A DNA stretch of 64,000 nt from Nephrocerus scutellatus. Lineage: Eukaryota > Arthropoda > Insecta > Diptera > Pipunculidae. The stretch covers positions 16,862,444 through 16,926,443 of the forward strand of contig OX352765.1 of NCBI GenBank assembly GCA_947095585.1. Direction: 5' to 3'. The translations under genes were made by a program, and so were the position numbers. Positions 1 through 11,705 of the stretch are shown here, one piece after another (within the stretch, counting starts at the first letter, position 1; each line of letters opens with the position of its first letter). A model generated the notes under the pieces. The model ran no database searches, was not told the DNA's origin, and worked only from the letters and a program-made list of their open reading frames with translations.

Positions 1-580
1 AATTGAGATAATTGCAAACGAACCAGAAATATTTGCAGTGTCCACCTTCGGCGAGTCAAATTCACTTACGACCATAAATTTAGCCAAAAATCTACAGAGT
101 GTGTATATTAAATATTGAACACTCTATGGAACAGATCTATATTCGTACTCGTGAAGTTGCTATAGTTTTAAACGATCGCAACACCCACAAAACCGCTATG
201 CCAGATGGTATTATCCAATTAGCTCTTAAGAGTTTTACTTCCAAGTTGGCATTACAATTCCGTAAACTTTTCAACCTACTCTATTCCTCTGGATTCTTCC
301 TGAAAAGTTAGAAGACAACCATTCTCCAGCCTATACCCAAAAAGGACGAGCCGTCGTCTCCTTCATCGTACCGACCCATAGGACTTATATCCATTCTTAC
401 CAAGGTCATGGAAACGCTGATCAATTATCAAATGAAAAAAAATCATCACATAAATGCTGCCATTCCACAGGGCTCTGTTTTGTGTCCAACACTTGTTCCA
501 ATTTTTATTAATGATCTCATGTCCATTACTTCTAATCAAACTAACTCTTTCGCTAACGAAAGCATTCTCACCTTCTCATA
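1..580 (+). mobile_element. Jockey/CR1-like non-LTR retrotransposon fragment (copy J1), decayed RT
   Basis: Degraded reverse transcriptase of a LINE-type element. Frames read with shifts give N-terminal RT landmarks (NDRNTHKTAMPDGI near 165-210, PSSYRPIGLISILTK near 358-405), then jump by an internal deletion to AAIPQGSVLCPTL and INDLMS (455-525). The same family recurs at 585-1795, 7408-7868, 31470-33185, 55800-57730 and 63185-63495. Stops and frameshifts leave no functional protein. The clade (Jockey versus CR1) is inferred from style and not proven. Confidence 0.75.
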
Positions 581-584
581 AAAG

Positions 585-1795
585 TTTGAGGAACTTCCGG
601 TGCGGGGGCGTTAAGGAAAAGGAGGAGAAAAGAGAAGATGTCTATGAGCTTATGATTTGAATGTCCGTGGATCATAGCGATGTGTGAGGACAGAGCTTGG
701 CAGAGCATTCCACATACGTGTTGTACGGCTGAAGAGCGAATCCCTGAACAATACTGTGCGTCCAAAGATGGGCTTGAGGGTAAACTGATGAGAATTTAGA
801 GCGTCACGAGTATTGCGGTCGAATTCAAGGGAATGCAACTGGCTATTTCTCTTGAGCAACGGTGGTAGAAGAAACGATAAAACAGTGACAAGCAGGAAAA
901 GTTCCTGCGGTGTTCGAGCGAATCTATTGATTTCGCTATATTAACATCAATAATAAGTTTTATCGCGCGGTTTTGAATTCTATACAGCTGGTGCAAGGTA
1001 GTTTTAAGTACACCAGACCAGATTGTCGTTAACGAACGTACCGAGAATTGCGAGTTTTTTAGTTTCCTCGATTCAAGTGCCATTCATGGATAATGACATG
1101 GGATTTAGAATTCGCTTAGACGACAGGAAACCGCATTGGGTTTTGTACGGGTTAAATTCTACTCGATTGTTGTCTCCCCATTGTATTATGCTGTCTAGGT
1201 CTGAATTTAACGTGCTTAAAATACGTAGGTGTTTGAGTTCCACATGAGAAGTGGAGGGACGTTCCTCAAATTTATATGAGAAGCTGAGAGGGCTGTCTTA
1301 AGCGAAAAAGTGAATTGGATTAGAAGTTAAAGATAAGAGATCATTAATAAGAAAGGGAAAGAGTGTCGGGGACAAAACAGAGCCCTGGGGAACGCCAGCA
1401 TTTAAGAAATGTACTTTAGACTTGAAACCTTCCAATACAACTTATATTGAGCAGTCCAAATGAAAGCTTCTAATCCAGCGAACCAGTTTATCATCAACTA
1501 CATAAGCACACATTTTTGACAGAAGAGCTTTATGCCTAACTCTGTCAAATGCCTTAGAAATATCGTTGAAATATACCATCAAATCACCAGTAGAACGTTG
1601 CCCACGATATCCGTTCTACCGGTCACTAAGGATTTCGATGGTTTCAAGATTTTTCATGAGCTTAAAATTGATCAGCGTTTCCATAATCTTGGAAAGAATT
1701 GATGTAAGTGCTATGGGTCGGTACGAAGAAGGAGAAGACGGCTCGCGTTTTTTGGGTATAGGCTGAACAAAGGCAGTTGTCCAACTTCTCAAGAA
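585..1795 (-). mobile_element. Jockey/CR1-like non-LTR fragment (copy J2), RT to 3' end
   Basis: Minus-strand copy of the J family, tail to tail with copy J1. Reading from 1795 downward gives QPIPKKREPSSPSSYRPIAL and METLIN (RT palm entry), then the C-terminal domain SLEHRRNFSCLSLFYRFFYH near 890-960 and the end motif RTTRMWNALPSSVLTHR near 680-730, which is typical of the Jockey/CR1 group. The 3' terminus (gcgttaagg...agaagatgtctatgagct) matches the copy at 55800. It is truncated at 1795, where tandem repeats begin. Inactive. Confidence 0.78.
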
Positions 1796-1796
1796 G

Positions 1797-2160
1797 ATAA
1801 ACTTATCGGAGCACCAAAGGAAGATACTGTGTGAGTATGAACCAAATCCAACCGTAAACACTTCAGCGCTACCTAACGGATCAAAAAAAACATAAACTTA
1901 TCGGAGCACCAAACAAACATATGGATTGAATATGAACCAAATCCAACCATAAACACAAATTTTCAGCGTCATCTAAAAAAAAACCGAAACTTATTGGTGC
2001 ACCAAACGAACATAAATATGATGTGAATATGAACCAAACCCAACCATAAACACAAATTTTAGTTAATATATCGACTACAGCGCCACCTATCAGGTCCAAA
2101 AAAAATTTTAACGTTTCGGAGCACCAAACGATCATATGGTGTAAATGGCTTCGATACATA
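1797..2160 (+). repeat. Tandem modules of the CAGCGCCACCT / CGGAGCACCAAA family, about 4 copies
   Basis: Four successive modules start with aacttatcggagcaccaaa near 1800, 1893, 1987 and 2110, so the period is about 93, 94 and 123. Each carries gaatatgaaccaaatcca and, in two, cagcg(c/t)(c/t)acctaNcNgg. Related modules lie at 5500-5640 (opposite orientation), 17755-18000 and 46095-46350. No coding potential. Confidence 0.8.
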
Positions 2161-3964
2161 CAGCGATTTAAGCGGGATGAGGCGACGTAAAAGCTTTATA
2201 TCCATACAGACAAACAAACAGGCAACGGCAATTATATTTTCAGCCAACCCACCCAAACCGACCTTACGATTTAGTAGCAAATGGCAAAATTGAAGGTCAG
2301 CCAATAATGAGACAAAAGCATATTCTCAACTTGCCAAATTAAAGCTACAATTCCCTCACTTTCATAGGATTGTGGTAAAGTAAAATTTTAATTAAAAGGA
2401 GACGCCTTACACAACCACAAAACAAATATTGTCTGTCTAAACGTCTCGTTAAGTAAAATCGACTGAATCATTTTCCAATGACGACAGCACTTCGATAGAC
2501 TTGAAACGACAAAACAATATCCCAATAAATTAGACATAATATCATAAGGAAAAATGTATCCCTACCTACCCCAAAGCTAATGATATTTCATACGCGTGTA
2601 CACACATGTACACATATAGACACAAGACAACACACACTACAGCAATAGCCGTCGCCCGCTCGTAAATGACCAAATATTAATGGAGCGCATATGTGATTAT
2701 AGTTTGAGTGAAAGAATCAATATTGACCTACATGCGTAAATCCAGCAGTAGCAGCAGCAGTAGCACAAACAACAACTACAACAACAACAACGCATAGCAA
2801 AATTCCCAGGAATCGACACTAGCAGGCTGAACAGGAAATGACAAACGGTCGGACGTACGGACGGACGACCATTGTGATCGACTGACCAACCGACCAACCG
2901 ACCTTACGACGTATTGAGGCTTCCTTATAAGTTATGATACGCAATGGGTAAATAACGCAGGAGCAGCTGGGTAGAAACCAGCAGGAATAAAATCATAAAA
3001 GACCCATCTTCCCCACATTTAAACCCTTCCAATAACCAAACACACGGATTTTTTGGGACGGCAGCACAGCATCGTATGTGGTATTGTATACGTATACGTC
3101 CTGTAGGCTTTTCGCTTTATCCTTTTCTATCTCTTTCTCTCTCTTTTTCTATCTTTCTCTCTCTTTCTCCCTTTATATCCTGTCATGTGTGTGTGTGTGT
3201 GTCGGGCATTGAATTCGCATTTTTGCTTCGGATACACACTCCTCGGCGGCATAGGCAGCACACACATCGTACGCAATCCTGCCGCCTATAGTTATGCATT
3301 CATATCCCGAAAACAGAATTTCCCTGATTTTAAATAAAATTGTATTGTGCGCTCGTTGGGGCGTTGGCTCGATTTGAAACCTGGTTACAATGCGCTGCAG
3401 AAAAAAGCCAGGGGGTGAAAACAAAATCAAACAAAAAACTTGTAATTGGCAAGCTGTAACACACAGGGCACAGGAACAGGAAACTGTTGGTACTGGCAAG
3501 GAACAATTCGATAAAGAATTCTCCCACGTACGCCGGCCGATATGTGCGTATTCGTACGGTAATAATATGGGCTGAGTATTTTCGAAAATTCTCTATGAGA
3601 ATTAACCACATTGCTTGACCAACCAACATTATCGAGGGTGCAATACAACAGAAAAGCCGGCTTAATACGCAAAGAGAGCACTTTGTGCTCCCAAAAGCGA
3701 CCGATGCAAATCTCCCATAATTCCTACAATATTTCTACTGGGGCCTACAAATTACGCACTACTAATAACGGCTATTTCCATCGATTATACTGTTATAATT
3801 GTTACGATTAATTAAACACGCAGACACACATATGTATATTACATATCTTGCAGAGGCCTATTAGTAACAAACTACAGTAGAACATGTCTAAGGTGTACTA
3901 TTTACAAGCTGAAGAGGTTGATGTCCGAAAAATAATATATCTATCTCAATTTTTTTGTCTTTTC
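2161..3964. other. Gene-poor stretch with microsatellites
   Basis: No convincing gene or recognisable transposon protein. It contains AGC/AAC-type trinucleotide runs near 2742-2795, a polypyrimidine (TC/TTTC) tract at about 3121-3177 and a (GT)n run at 3186-3202. Short open frames in all six frames look random. Confidence 0.6.
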
Positions 3965-4395
3965 TTATTATAATAACCTATATATTAACTTCGAGTCGTC
4001 ATCGTTCTATAGTTCGTTCGTTTGGTGGTGGCATTTTGGGAACAATTTTTAACCCACTTTCCTAAGCCCAATTTTGTTGAAACTTTGCACACAAGGGTAT
4101 TTCCGGTAACAATACTTTATGTAAAAATTTGTAATGATCGGGCCCGAGGTCGGGGGGCTCCAATACAAAAATTTTAACTGTGATGCCACATAGCGGCATC
4201 AGATCACGCCATATTATTTATAATTACTGTGTGCAGAGATGCTTTACGATTTGAACCACAAAAGTATGCAGTGCTTCACATGTTTTTTTTATTTGTCAGC
4301 CTTTATAGTGGATTACTCTTAGGTGCATAATTAGGTTGTTAAAGAATTTTAATGAAAAATTTAAATTTGTATGGATTGTTTTTTTCAGGATTACA
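3965..4395 (+). repeat. Dispersed repeat Y (TTAACTTCG...) copy
   Basis: It begins with tatattaacttcg, then aatttttaacccactttcc, gcacacaagggtatttccgg and aacaatactt, and ends with atgaaaaatttaaatttgta then tggattgtttttttc near 4353-4388. The same order of blocks occurs at 24535-24973, 45240-45385 and 53505-53850. No protein is encoded. The constant left boundary suggests a mobile element; tandem internal units resemble DINE/Helentron-type elements, but that class is not shown. Confidence 0.65.
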
Positions 4396-4665
4396 GTTGG
4401 CTTGTTTAAAAAGCGACTTGTTGAACCTGTGACATTTAGAATCACCGCAAAATGCTTCGTGCGTGACCTACCTAAGCCGTAATATTTTTGTTTCGGCGTC
4501 TATTAAACATATTCTGTCTTTATTAATATTGGTACGAAATCGCACTGTACATACTCGCATTAGAATAAGCATTGTATTGAATTGTAATAGAATTAAGAAC
4601 TTACAAAAAAAAACATTGAATTTATTTAGGCCCAGTAATCTATATACTTATCATTACCTCCTAAC

Positions 4666-4795
4666 CTTCTTTACTTATATTATAAATGTGAAAGTAACTC
4701 TGTCTGTCTGTTACCTTTTCACGGTTAAGCCGGTGGACCAATTTGGCTAATTTTTCTTATAAAATGTTCGTAATAGTCCAGGAATGATTATAGAA
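4666..4795 (+). repeat. Dispersed insect repeat fragment (gtctgtctgttacc type)
   Basis: The sequence tattataaatgtgaaagtaa followed by ctctgtctgtctgttacctt and an attenuated 'aagccggtggaccaatttgg' resembles a class of repeats very widespread in insect genomes. No coding content; the element class is undetermined. Confidence 0.4.
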
Positions 4796-4825
4796 ACCTG
4801 GAAAATTGGGAAATTCAGGGAAACA

Positions 4826-5092
4826 ATGAGGAGAATTAAGCTCGTTAGACTCCGGGGGGCGCAGGATATCTAGCTCGCATGAGTGAAGAGGATCCAGCTG
4901 GGAAAGTCTTTTGCGATAGGATTTATGGGACACGACAGCGATGCCGGCCGGCCAAACTGTACTGGAGGGTTGGCGTAGACTATGACGACCAGAGTTTATG
5001 GATACCAAATTGGATGACATCGGCTTGAAATCGGGACCGGTGAAGAGATTTTTTGTGGTTGTATAGCCAAATATGATGATAATGATGATGGT
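4826..5092 (+). mobile_element. RTE-like non-LTR retrotransposon, 3' end (family B, copy 1)
   Basis: This encodes the conserved C-terminus of the family: LARMSEEDPAG, IYGTRQRCRP and NWMTSA (near 4875-5025), and ends in an ATGATAATGATG trinucleotide tail at about 5071-5090. RTE-clade elements characteristically end in short tandem repeats. The same terminus and tail recur at 12866, 33205, 37897, 43180 and 52945. Strongly 5' truncated, no function. Confidence 0.82.
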
Positions 5093-5420
5093 AAATCGTT
5101 AATATAAATGGAGAATAATTTCGATCCTAAAACACAGTCTTGTGGCACACCGAACTTAAGTTGGATGCAGGTAGAGTAAGAATCACCGATGAGTATTTTG
5201 ATACCTATTTTAAAGGCTTTACAGAATTACCTCCAAAACTAGAGTTATTCCAAAGTTTATCACAGATCATTTATCATGATTTATTTTGTCAAAGTGTTTG
5301 GAGAAATCCATAGTAATTTGATAAGCGACATACAAGTTACTTATGTCATCCATCACTTTTACTATTGCCGTAAAACTATGCTGTGGTCAAAAGTCAGATT
5401 GCAATAAAGACATTAGGATA
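5093..5420 (-). mobile_element. Jockey-like RT fragment (different family from J)
   Basis: Read on the minus strand with indels, this gives AYQITMDFSKHFDKINH near 5270-5330 (the RT palm FSKAFDKVNH motif) and FGVPQDCVLGSKLFSIYIND near 5100-5160 (RT motif [14 protein letters not shown]). It abuts the tail of the upstream RTE copy. It is not complete and carries stops. Confidence 0.65.
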
Positions 5421-5499
5421 ATTTTTAATACCGGTGCAATAAGCATATAATATACGTAGAAAAAGAACTAGCTGTTCCTTTTTTTCTCAGTTTTAAGCC

Positions 5500-5640
5500 C
5501 AGTAGGTGGCGCTAGAGCCGAGATATTTTTGAAAATTTGTTTTTGTAATCCATAAAAACGTTGGTAACAAAACATATGTTCATTTGGTACTCCGGTAAAT
5601 TTATATTTTTTTTTGAACCGGTAGGTGGCGCTCATTTGTC
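5500..5640 (-). repeat. Two modules of the CAGCGCCACCT family, inverted orientation
   Basis: Two occurrences of taggtggcgct (5503-5513 and 5623-5633), 119-120 bp apart. Between them is the reverse complement of the CGGAGTACCAAATGAACATATG block also seen at 1900-2130. Same family as 1797-2160 and 46095-46350. Confidence 0.7.
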
Positions 5641-7407
5641 ATCGTTAATTTGGTTATAAGTTATTTCATTTTATACAAACATATATTTTAAAGTAAGTTT
5701 TGTCGTATTTCTTGATTATAGGCTATAGTACATGCACCATTAAACATCCCTGGGGGGAGTGTAAAATATCAGCCATTGTGCGGTTAGCGAAACGTCAAGG
5801 AACAGGTAGTATATATTATAAAAAAAATTATATTTTTGGAACCTGTATACAAAACTATATAACAATATATCGTGATGATTGCTAGATGGTTCAAATATAA
5901 AACCGAATAGAATATAAAGCCATTACAAACTCCTTAGCAAGCATCGCTAACGCATGCACGCACGTACAACGAACACAAGCCTAAAGTTATGCAATGTTTT
6001 TCGTGAATGCTAATGAGGATGGAGAAATATTGTCGTTGTGACAATTGACATTAAATTAAATAATATAAACTAGGGGCCCGTTTATTAGTTAATGGGCTGC
6101 TTCTGCACTTAAATATCAATTATACCATTTAAATTGAATTGAGGGACCAATGTTTGATCCGCCCTTTCAGAAATGTCTTCAAGTTGGGTAAACAAATTGC
6201 TCCAAAAAGTATACTAAAAGAATAATAATAACAAACAATCCAAATAAAGTCGGCTTAGACAGGTTTTACTGTTAACATTAAGTAAGAATTGAGTGAGTAG
6301 GCTGGGGGTATTCGTACATATTATCAGCTTGTATGAATGCACCTGAGTTTCTTTGAGCAGCAGTAACTTTATAGCGTCGTTCCCCCTCACCCAATATGAC
6401 GAAGTTTGGCTTTGTTTGGAATGACTTGTGCTGTGCAAATTGGCAATAACTCTCTCTTCGGGTTTAGTTTTTGTTTTTGCTTTATCGCTTGTGCGATTAT
6501 ACGTTGTTTTTGTTGTTTTGTTGTTTTTTATACAATATACCCGTATACACACATTCAAGCGTATATAGTTTCGCCTGATGAAGTAGATGGGGGGTCTACC
6601 ACAATGTGACGCGACGACACCCCAAATTGATGCGGCTGCATTGGCTTTGGGCTATTTGGCTATTTTCGCATAGTTGACGTATGTTCGTTATACAATCGCT
6701 CCACATTACCAGTATAGAAATATACATTTATGTATGTATATGCGTATGTATGAATATTTTGTTTTTCCATTGTACAGTTAAACACGGCACGGATGTCCGT
6801 ATGACGTTGGAGATGTGTCGCCGAAAATGGCAGCAAAAGTGCACACACATCCGATGGTTGAGAAATAGGTCAAAGCGGGAGCACTAATTTTTATTTGGTT
6901 CGCGGCTCTATATGTCACATCAGAGAACGCACACACTCAAACGCTGGCACTGACACGCGCACACATATGGAGATGTTCCTTTTTTGGATAGGAATGATGG
7001 CTTCTTATAAATACGTATATGTATTTACCACCATTGGCGATAAGGATGCACGCCGTCCTTTGTTGTTCGCCTGGGCGATGGTCGTTATGATGTTGTTGGT
7101 GCATGAAGTGCCATTGTGAGTTCGCGTTATCAACATTTTCACATATCGTGATGACATGACAAAAAGAGATGTGAAATTTGGTTAATTCTGAAATATTTAA
7201 TCCATTAACAGCAGCAGGCTCTTATTTTGGCAACAAACAGCAATAAAGTATGGATTTAAAGAGACTTTAAATCTGGCAATTTGTACCTACAAATTGTGAA
7301 ATAATCAATTTTTATCTGCGAAGATACGAGGCTAAAGATAAATTCAATTTTAAATATCGCTGTACGATGGTGGTTTGAAAAGTTTCTATCCTCGGAAGTT
7401 TACAAAA
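5641..7407. other. No recognisable gene or transposon protein
   Basis: AT-rich sequence with short random frames only. It contains dispersed CA/TGTATA-rich patches (for example 6720-6770). Nothing supportable as a gene on either strand. Confidence 0.5.
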
Positions 7408-7868
7408 TGCTTTTATTTTTCTCATCCTGATCAGTACACCGTCAATATATTATCGCATCGCCTCTAGGCTCGTCAGTCCATGGTGTATTATCAGCTAATT
7501 TCTCGTTAATACACCACGCAATTAGAGAAATCCAATTGGGACGGCCTTAACAACTTCTTTGAAAGTATTAACTGGTCGCTGTTGCTTTACGATAGCAACG
7601 TAGATACCGCCGCTGATGCAATCACAAACATCATCCTAATTGGTATGAAAGACTATCCCTTTCAGGAATAAGTCTGTCAAACCAAAGTAATACGGATAGT
7701 ATGACTGGAGCTGTAAAGAGGCTTCTAGGATTAGAAAGGTATGCTTTCGAAATTATGGCCGTGCCCAACTTCGGGCAGTCAAATTTGCCTACGACCAAAA
7801 ATTAAGGCCATTCGTGATCAAAACAAAGCCACGTCGTCGATTCCAACGCTTATTTATAATGACATTCC
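7408..7868 (+). mobile_element. Jockey/CR1-like non-LTR fragment (copy J3), endonuclease end and linker
   Basis: With a frame change this reads ...SRLVSPWC (end of the endonuclease domain, equivalent to SPLGSSDHCVVST in the 31.5 kb copy), then NWDGLNNFFESINWSLLLYD and VDTAADAITNIIL. It breaks off right after atgacattcca, exactly where the next RTE copy begins, so that RTE probably inserted into or truncated it. Confidence 0.65.
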
Positions 7869-7894
7869 AGTTACTTACTTTTACTTATGTCCTA

Positions 7895-8888
7895 TATCCT
7901 CTTGTTGGTACTACAACGACTACGCGCCATCGCGTGGGGTTTCTGGCAATGAGCTTCAGCTCTCTCCAACTCTTCCCCAATTGCCGTGACTCCTTCTCAA
8001 CTGTTCTGCACCATATATTTCTCGGTCGACCCGTTCTTCTACCATCCTGAGATAAAGGGTTCCATTCCATTGCAATGGAACTGTCGCCTGTTCGGAGTGT
8101 ATGACCAATCCACTGCCACTTTCGTCGTTGGATGGTTGTGCCTATTGGTTCCTGACCCGTTCTTTGGTAAAGATGTTCGTTAGAGATACGGTTAGGCAAG
8201 AAAACCCTTAGAGGTTCCGTAGGCACCTATTTACGAACGTTTGTAATGTATTTGTGATAGTAGCGGTCACTTCTTCTAAGTGCTGCACCCATATAACATC
8301 ACATATTCAACATTTGATCGGAACAGTCGCAGCTTGGTGTTTAAGCTGATCGCATTGCTTCGCCATATCATGGACATCATTCCAAACACCGATTTTGCTT
8401 TGCCGATTCGGTTGACAATGTCCTGTTCGGTTCCACCTTCGGTCGAGACAATACTCCCAAGATATTGGAAACTCTCTACTCTCTCTACCGGCTGTCCAGC
8501 AATGTTAACTGAAGTTACTGAGTTAGTGCCGAGGTTGATGATTTTTGTTTTGGCAGTATTAATCTTCAAACCCGCAACATTTGCCTCCCTCTCCACATTT
8601 GTTGTCATTTGGTGCAGCTCCATAATTCTGTGTGAGAGTAAACAAACTTTGTCAGCGTAGTCCAGATGTTTGAGTTGAGATGTTAGGGTCCAACGAATTC
8701 CTCCGTTTCCAGCAGATAAAGCTGCGCGAAGTACATCGCTAATCACCAACAAAAAAAGTATCGGCGATAGAATGCAACCTTGTCGTACCCCACTTAGGAT
8801 CTCGAATTCCACTGACAGCCTTTCTCTTAGCAGCACATGACATTTAGAGCCATCATAGGTTGTTTTAATAATAGCTATTAGTTTATCG
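7895..8888 (-). mobile_element. RTE-like non-LTR retrotransposon (family C, copy 1), RT to 3' end
   Basis: From 8888 downward: KLIAIIKTTYDGSKCH, then RQGCILSPILFLLVISDVLR (RT motif B), HLDYADKVCLLS (YADD box, second D changed to K), FQYLGSIVS and MLYGCST; then, after a frameshift, RRKWQWIGHTLRTGDSSIAM near 8075-8140 and the GRPRNIW C-terminus near 8010. The 222-residue open part is the longest intact piece. The mutated YADD indicates loss of polymerase activity. Oriented head to head with the + strand RTE that starts near 8892. Confidence 0.85.
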
Positions 8889-8891
8889 GAT

Positions 8892-10195
8892 TTGAGCAAT
8901 GGCGAAAACTGGAGACGAATTACCCTGCTAAACACCATAAACAAAGTGATCTCATCTACAATAGCTAGGCGCTTACGGAATGCGTTAGAGCCAATTTTGA
9001 GAAATAAACAAGCAGGATTTCGCCCAAACCGTTCTTGTACTGATCAAATTAACACCCTGTGTATAATCATTGAACAGTCAGTTGAGTATCGCTATCCTCT
9101 GTATATGGTGTTCGTAGATTTTAAACGCACTTTTGATAGCGTGGGCCGAAACATGATGTGGCAGTTTTTGTATAGCTATGGTGTTCCGGACAAGACTCAT
9201 CAACATCATCAAGGATCTGTACCGCAACTAAACATGCCGCGTCATTCATAACGGTGATCTTGGCTCCCCTTTCAACATCACCATGGGAGTCAAGCAAGGT
9301 TGCACCCTCTCACCATTGCTTTTCACAATTGTCATCGACTGGGTGATGAAAATATTAACCCGTACTCCATCGGGTTTGCCATGGAAAGTTTTTCACCGCC
9401 TAGAAGACCTAGACTATGCCGATGATATCTGTCTCCTATCTTAATTGCTAGGTGACATGGAGCGAAGATTAAACTCACTAGAACTCCACGCTAACAAAGT
9501 GGGCTTAAAAATGAATGTGCCGAAAACAAAACTACTTCGCATTTACGCTAGTGGAACATGTGAACTCTCGATTGACGGACTCTGGTGTCGGAAGTCGATA
9601 AGTTTTGTTATTTGGGCAGCTGTATGTCAAAAATTGTGGTGCTGACTCGGATGTGTGCTCTCGTGTAAACAAGGCGCGACACTCCTATAGTATGCTAAAT
9701 AATATCTGGAATTCCTCGCAAATCTCCCGGAATCTAAAGCTAAAGATCTTCAGACCTAACGTTCTCTCAGTACTCTTGTATGGCTGAGAAACGTGGAAAG
9801 TAACAGAGTCAATTGCGACCTGCCTCGAAGTCTTCGTCAACAAGTGCTTAAGGCGGATACTGAGAATAAGATTGCCGGATATTATTACCAATCAAGACTT
9901 GCGAAGAGTAACGCAGCAGGAAGCAATCGCGATCACCATCAGACGACGAAAATAAAGCTGGATTGGTCACACTTTGAGAAAGCCAGCGGACGATATTACG
10001 AAACTAGCGCTTGACTGGAATCCACAAGGAAGCCGCAGAATTGGCCTTCCTAGCAGAACATGGAAAAGGAAAATAGAAGAGGAAGCAAGATCTCAGGGGA
10101 CAGAGTGCCGTCTCTTGAAACCTCAGGCGATAAATCGGGTTCGTTGGCGGGCGTTTGTAGAAGCCCTATGCTCCCCCGCGGAGTAAACGAAAGAA
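8892..10195 (+). mobile_element. RTE-like non-LTR retrotransposon (family A, copy 1), RT to 3' end
   Basis: 5'-truncated element. ENWRRITLLNTINKV and RNKQAGFRPNRSCTDQI start the RT; MVFVDFKRTFDSV carries the first palm aspartate; GVKQGCTLSPLLFTIVIDWV lies near 9288-9350 and LEDLDYADDICLLS near 9400-9440 (the intact YADD). The C-terminal part follows (KARHSYSMLNNIWNSSQISR; GHTLRKPADDI in mixed frames; RWRAFVEALCSPAE near 10140-10185). A GAAA-rich tail follows. Stops at 9249 and 9442 and frameshifts make it inactive. Family A also occurs at 38155-38640. Confidence 0.88.
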
Positions 10196-11695
10196 AGAAG
10201 GTAAGCGATCAAACCCCAACTAAATTCACATGTATATCAGAGAAATGCGATTGCAAAAATGAGGCGCCCCAATTGAAAAACTCCAAAAGTTTGACTCGAC
10301 AAACAGGCAGATAAATTTGAATCAAAGTCAAAGAAAGCTCAAGAGACAACTCTTCGGTTAACTCACCAAATTAGGATTCAGAACATAAGTCCTATGTAAA
10401 TATTCGTCACTTGTCGCAACAAACAGAATAAGACGACGCGACAGTATGACGAACAACACAAGCATACTGTTGGGAAAATAAACAAACCACGAATACCGTA
10501 ATGCGTTTGTAAATTTCCTTATTCCAATTAAAAGCAATGAAATCACACCGGGCGACATTGGATGGAGTAAATTAAATTCCCTTCATCAAAGCTTAATTAC
10601 CTTGATAAATTAAACAAATCTTAGAATTTCCAACACCAACACACACATCCTTGCCACTTAATTGTGTTTGTCACGAATTTAAATGCAAGTTGTGAATTCA
10701 GGACGAACTTTCCCAAAGTTTAAAATGCACACACGACGAAGACACGGCTAGTCGTATGTACGACAGAAAGACAAACCATACCACCGCCACCGCAAGGATT
10801 CAAGGTTAATTTATCGAGTGAAATCGTTCAACCGAAATTCGTTAGTCACCGCGACCGTCAGCCATCACCGTCTTAAGCGGTAATTCAAACAAATTTAAGG
10901 ATAATCATTTCCGATTTGTTGAACGGAACGGAAGAAGCAAAGAAAGAACATCAACTAGATAAAGAGACGCAGCAGCAGGATTCCTGTTGAATTCTCAACT
11001 TGGAAGGGGTAATAACTTTTACCTCAGCTTTTCTGCTTGGGAATCGTCTTCGAGACACCAATTTCTGATCTGACGGCTGACAAAGTAATCGTGCTTCGCT
11101 AGGTAAATGCTTTTCATCTTTCTTTTTATATTTTTCCTCGATGCGGATATAATGATGATGATGATGATGATGGTGATCTGCTATGTTTCTTGGAGTAATC
11201 TGCAACAACAACAAGAACGAAAGAAAAACTGTTTACACTTTTTACTCCGAAGAAATGTGGCGAAAACTTTGGTGTACTTGTACGTAAATTGAATTTTCGT
11301 TTTCCATCAAATAACATCAGATGATGAGCAGGGAAGGATAGGAATCGTAATTTGAGATTGTGCCGTCCGTCCACCTTTTGAGCAACCCTCCATAGTTCCT
11401 CTGCGTTCGTGTGTACATACGTGGCGTCAATCTAACAACTACGAGTACAAGCGAATTACGGCGTCCTAATGATGTGGTGTTTTTTATAGAAGCTTCTCTG
11501 ATTTTTTTTTTAAGTTACAAAAATGTAAATATTTGGCAAAAATTACAAATTATGTTTACCGTTAATATGATTTGTCAGTCGAAAATTGGATATCCCCGCT
11601 GGCTGGCATTTTACACACTTCTCGTTACTGGCGGCCAAGTATTGAATCCACATTTGATCTGCTATGAAAAAAGAGCAGGGTAGGCTGTGTCGAAG
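10196..11695. other. No supportable gene; (ATG)n microsatellite
   Basis: Only short random frames. A near-perfect (ATG)n run sits at about 11150-11172, and CA-rich patches occur at 10630-10660. No RT, transposase or spliced gene was recognisable. Confidence 0.5.
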
Positions 11696-11705
11696 ACACG
11701 GCCGT

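Noticed and set aside
6895..7119. 74-codon frame with a hydrophobic stretch
   Set aside because: No family, no start context, and composition driven by CA/TG repeats.
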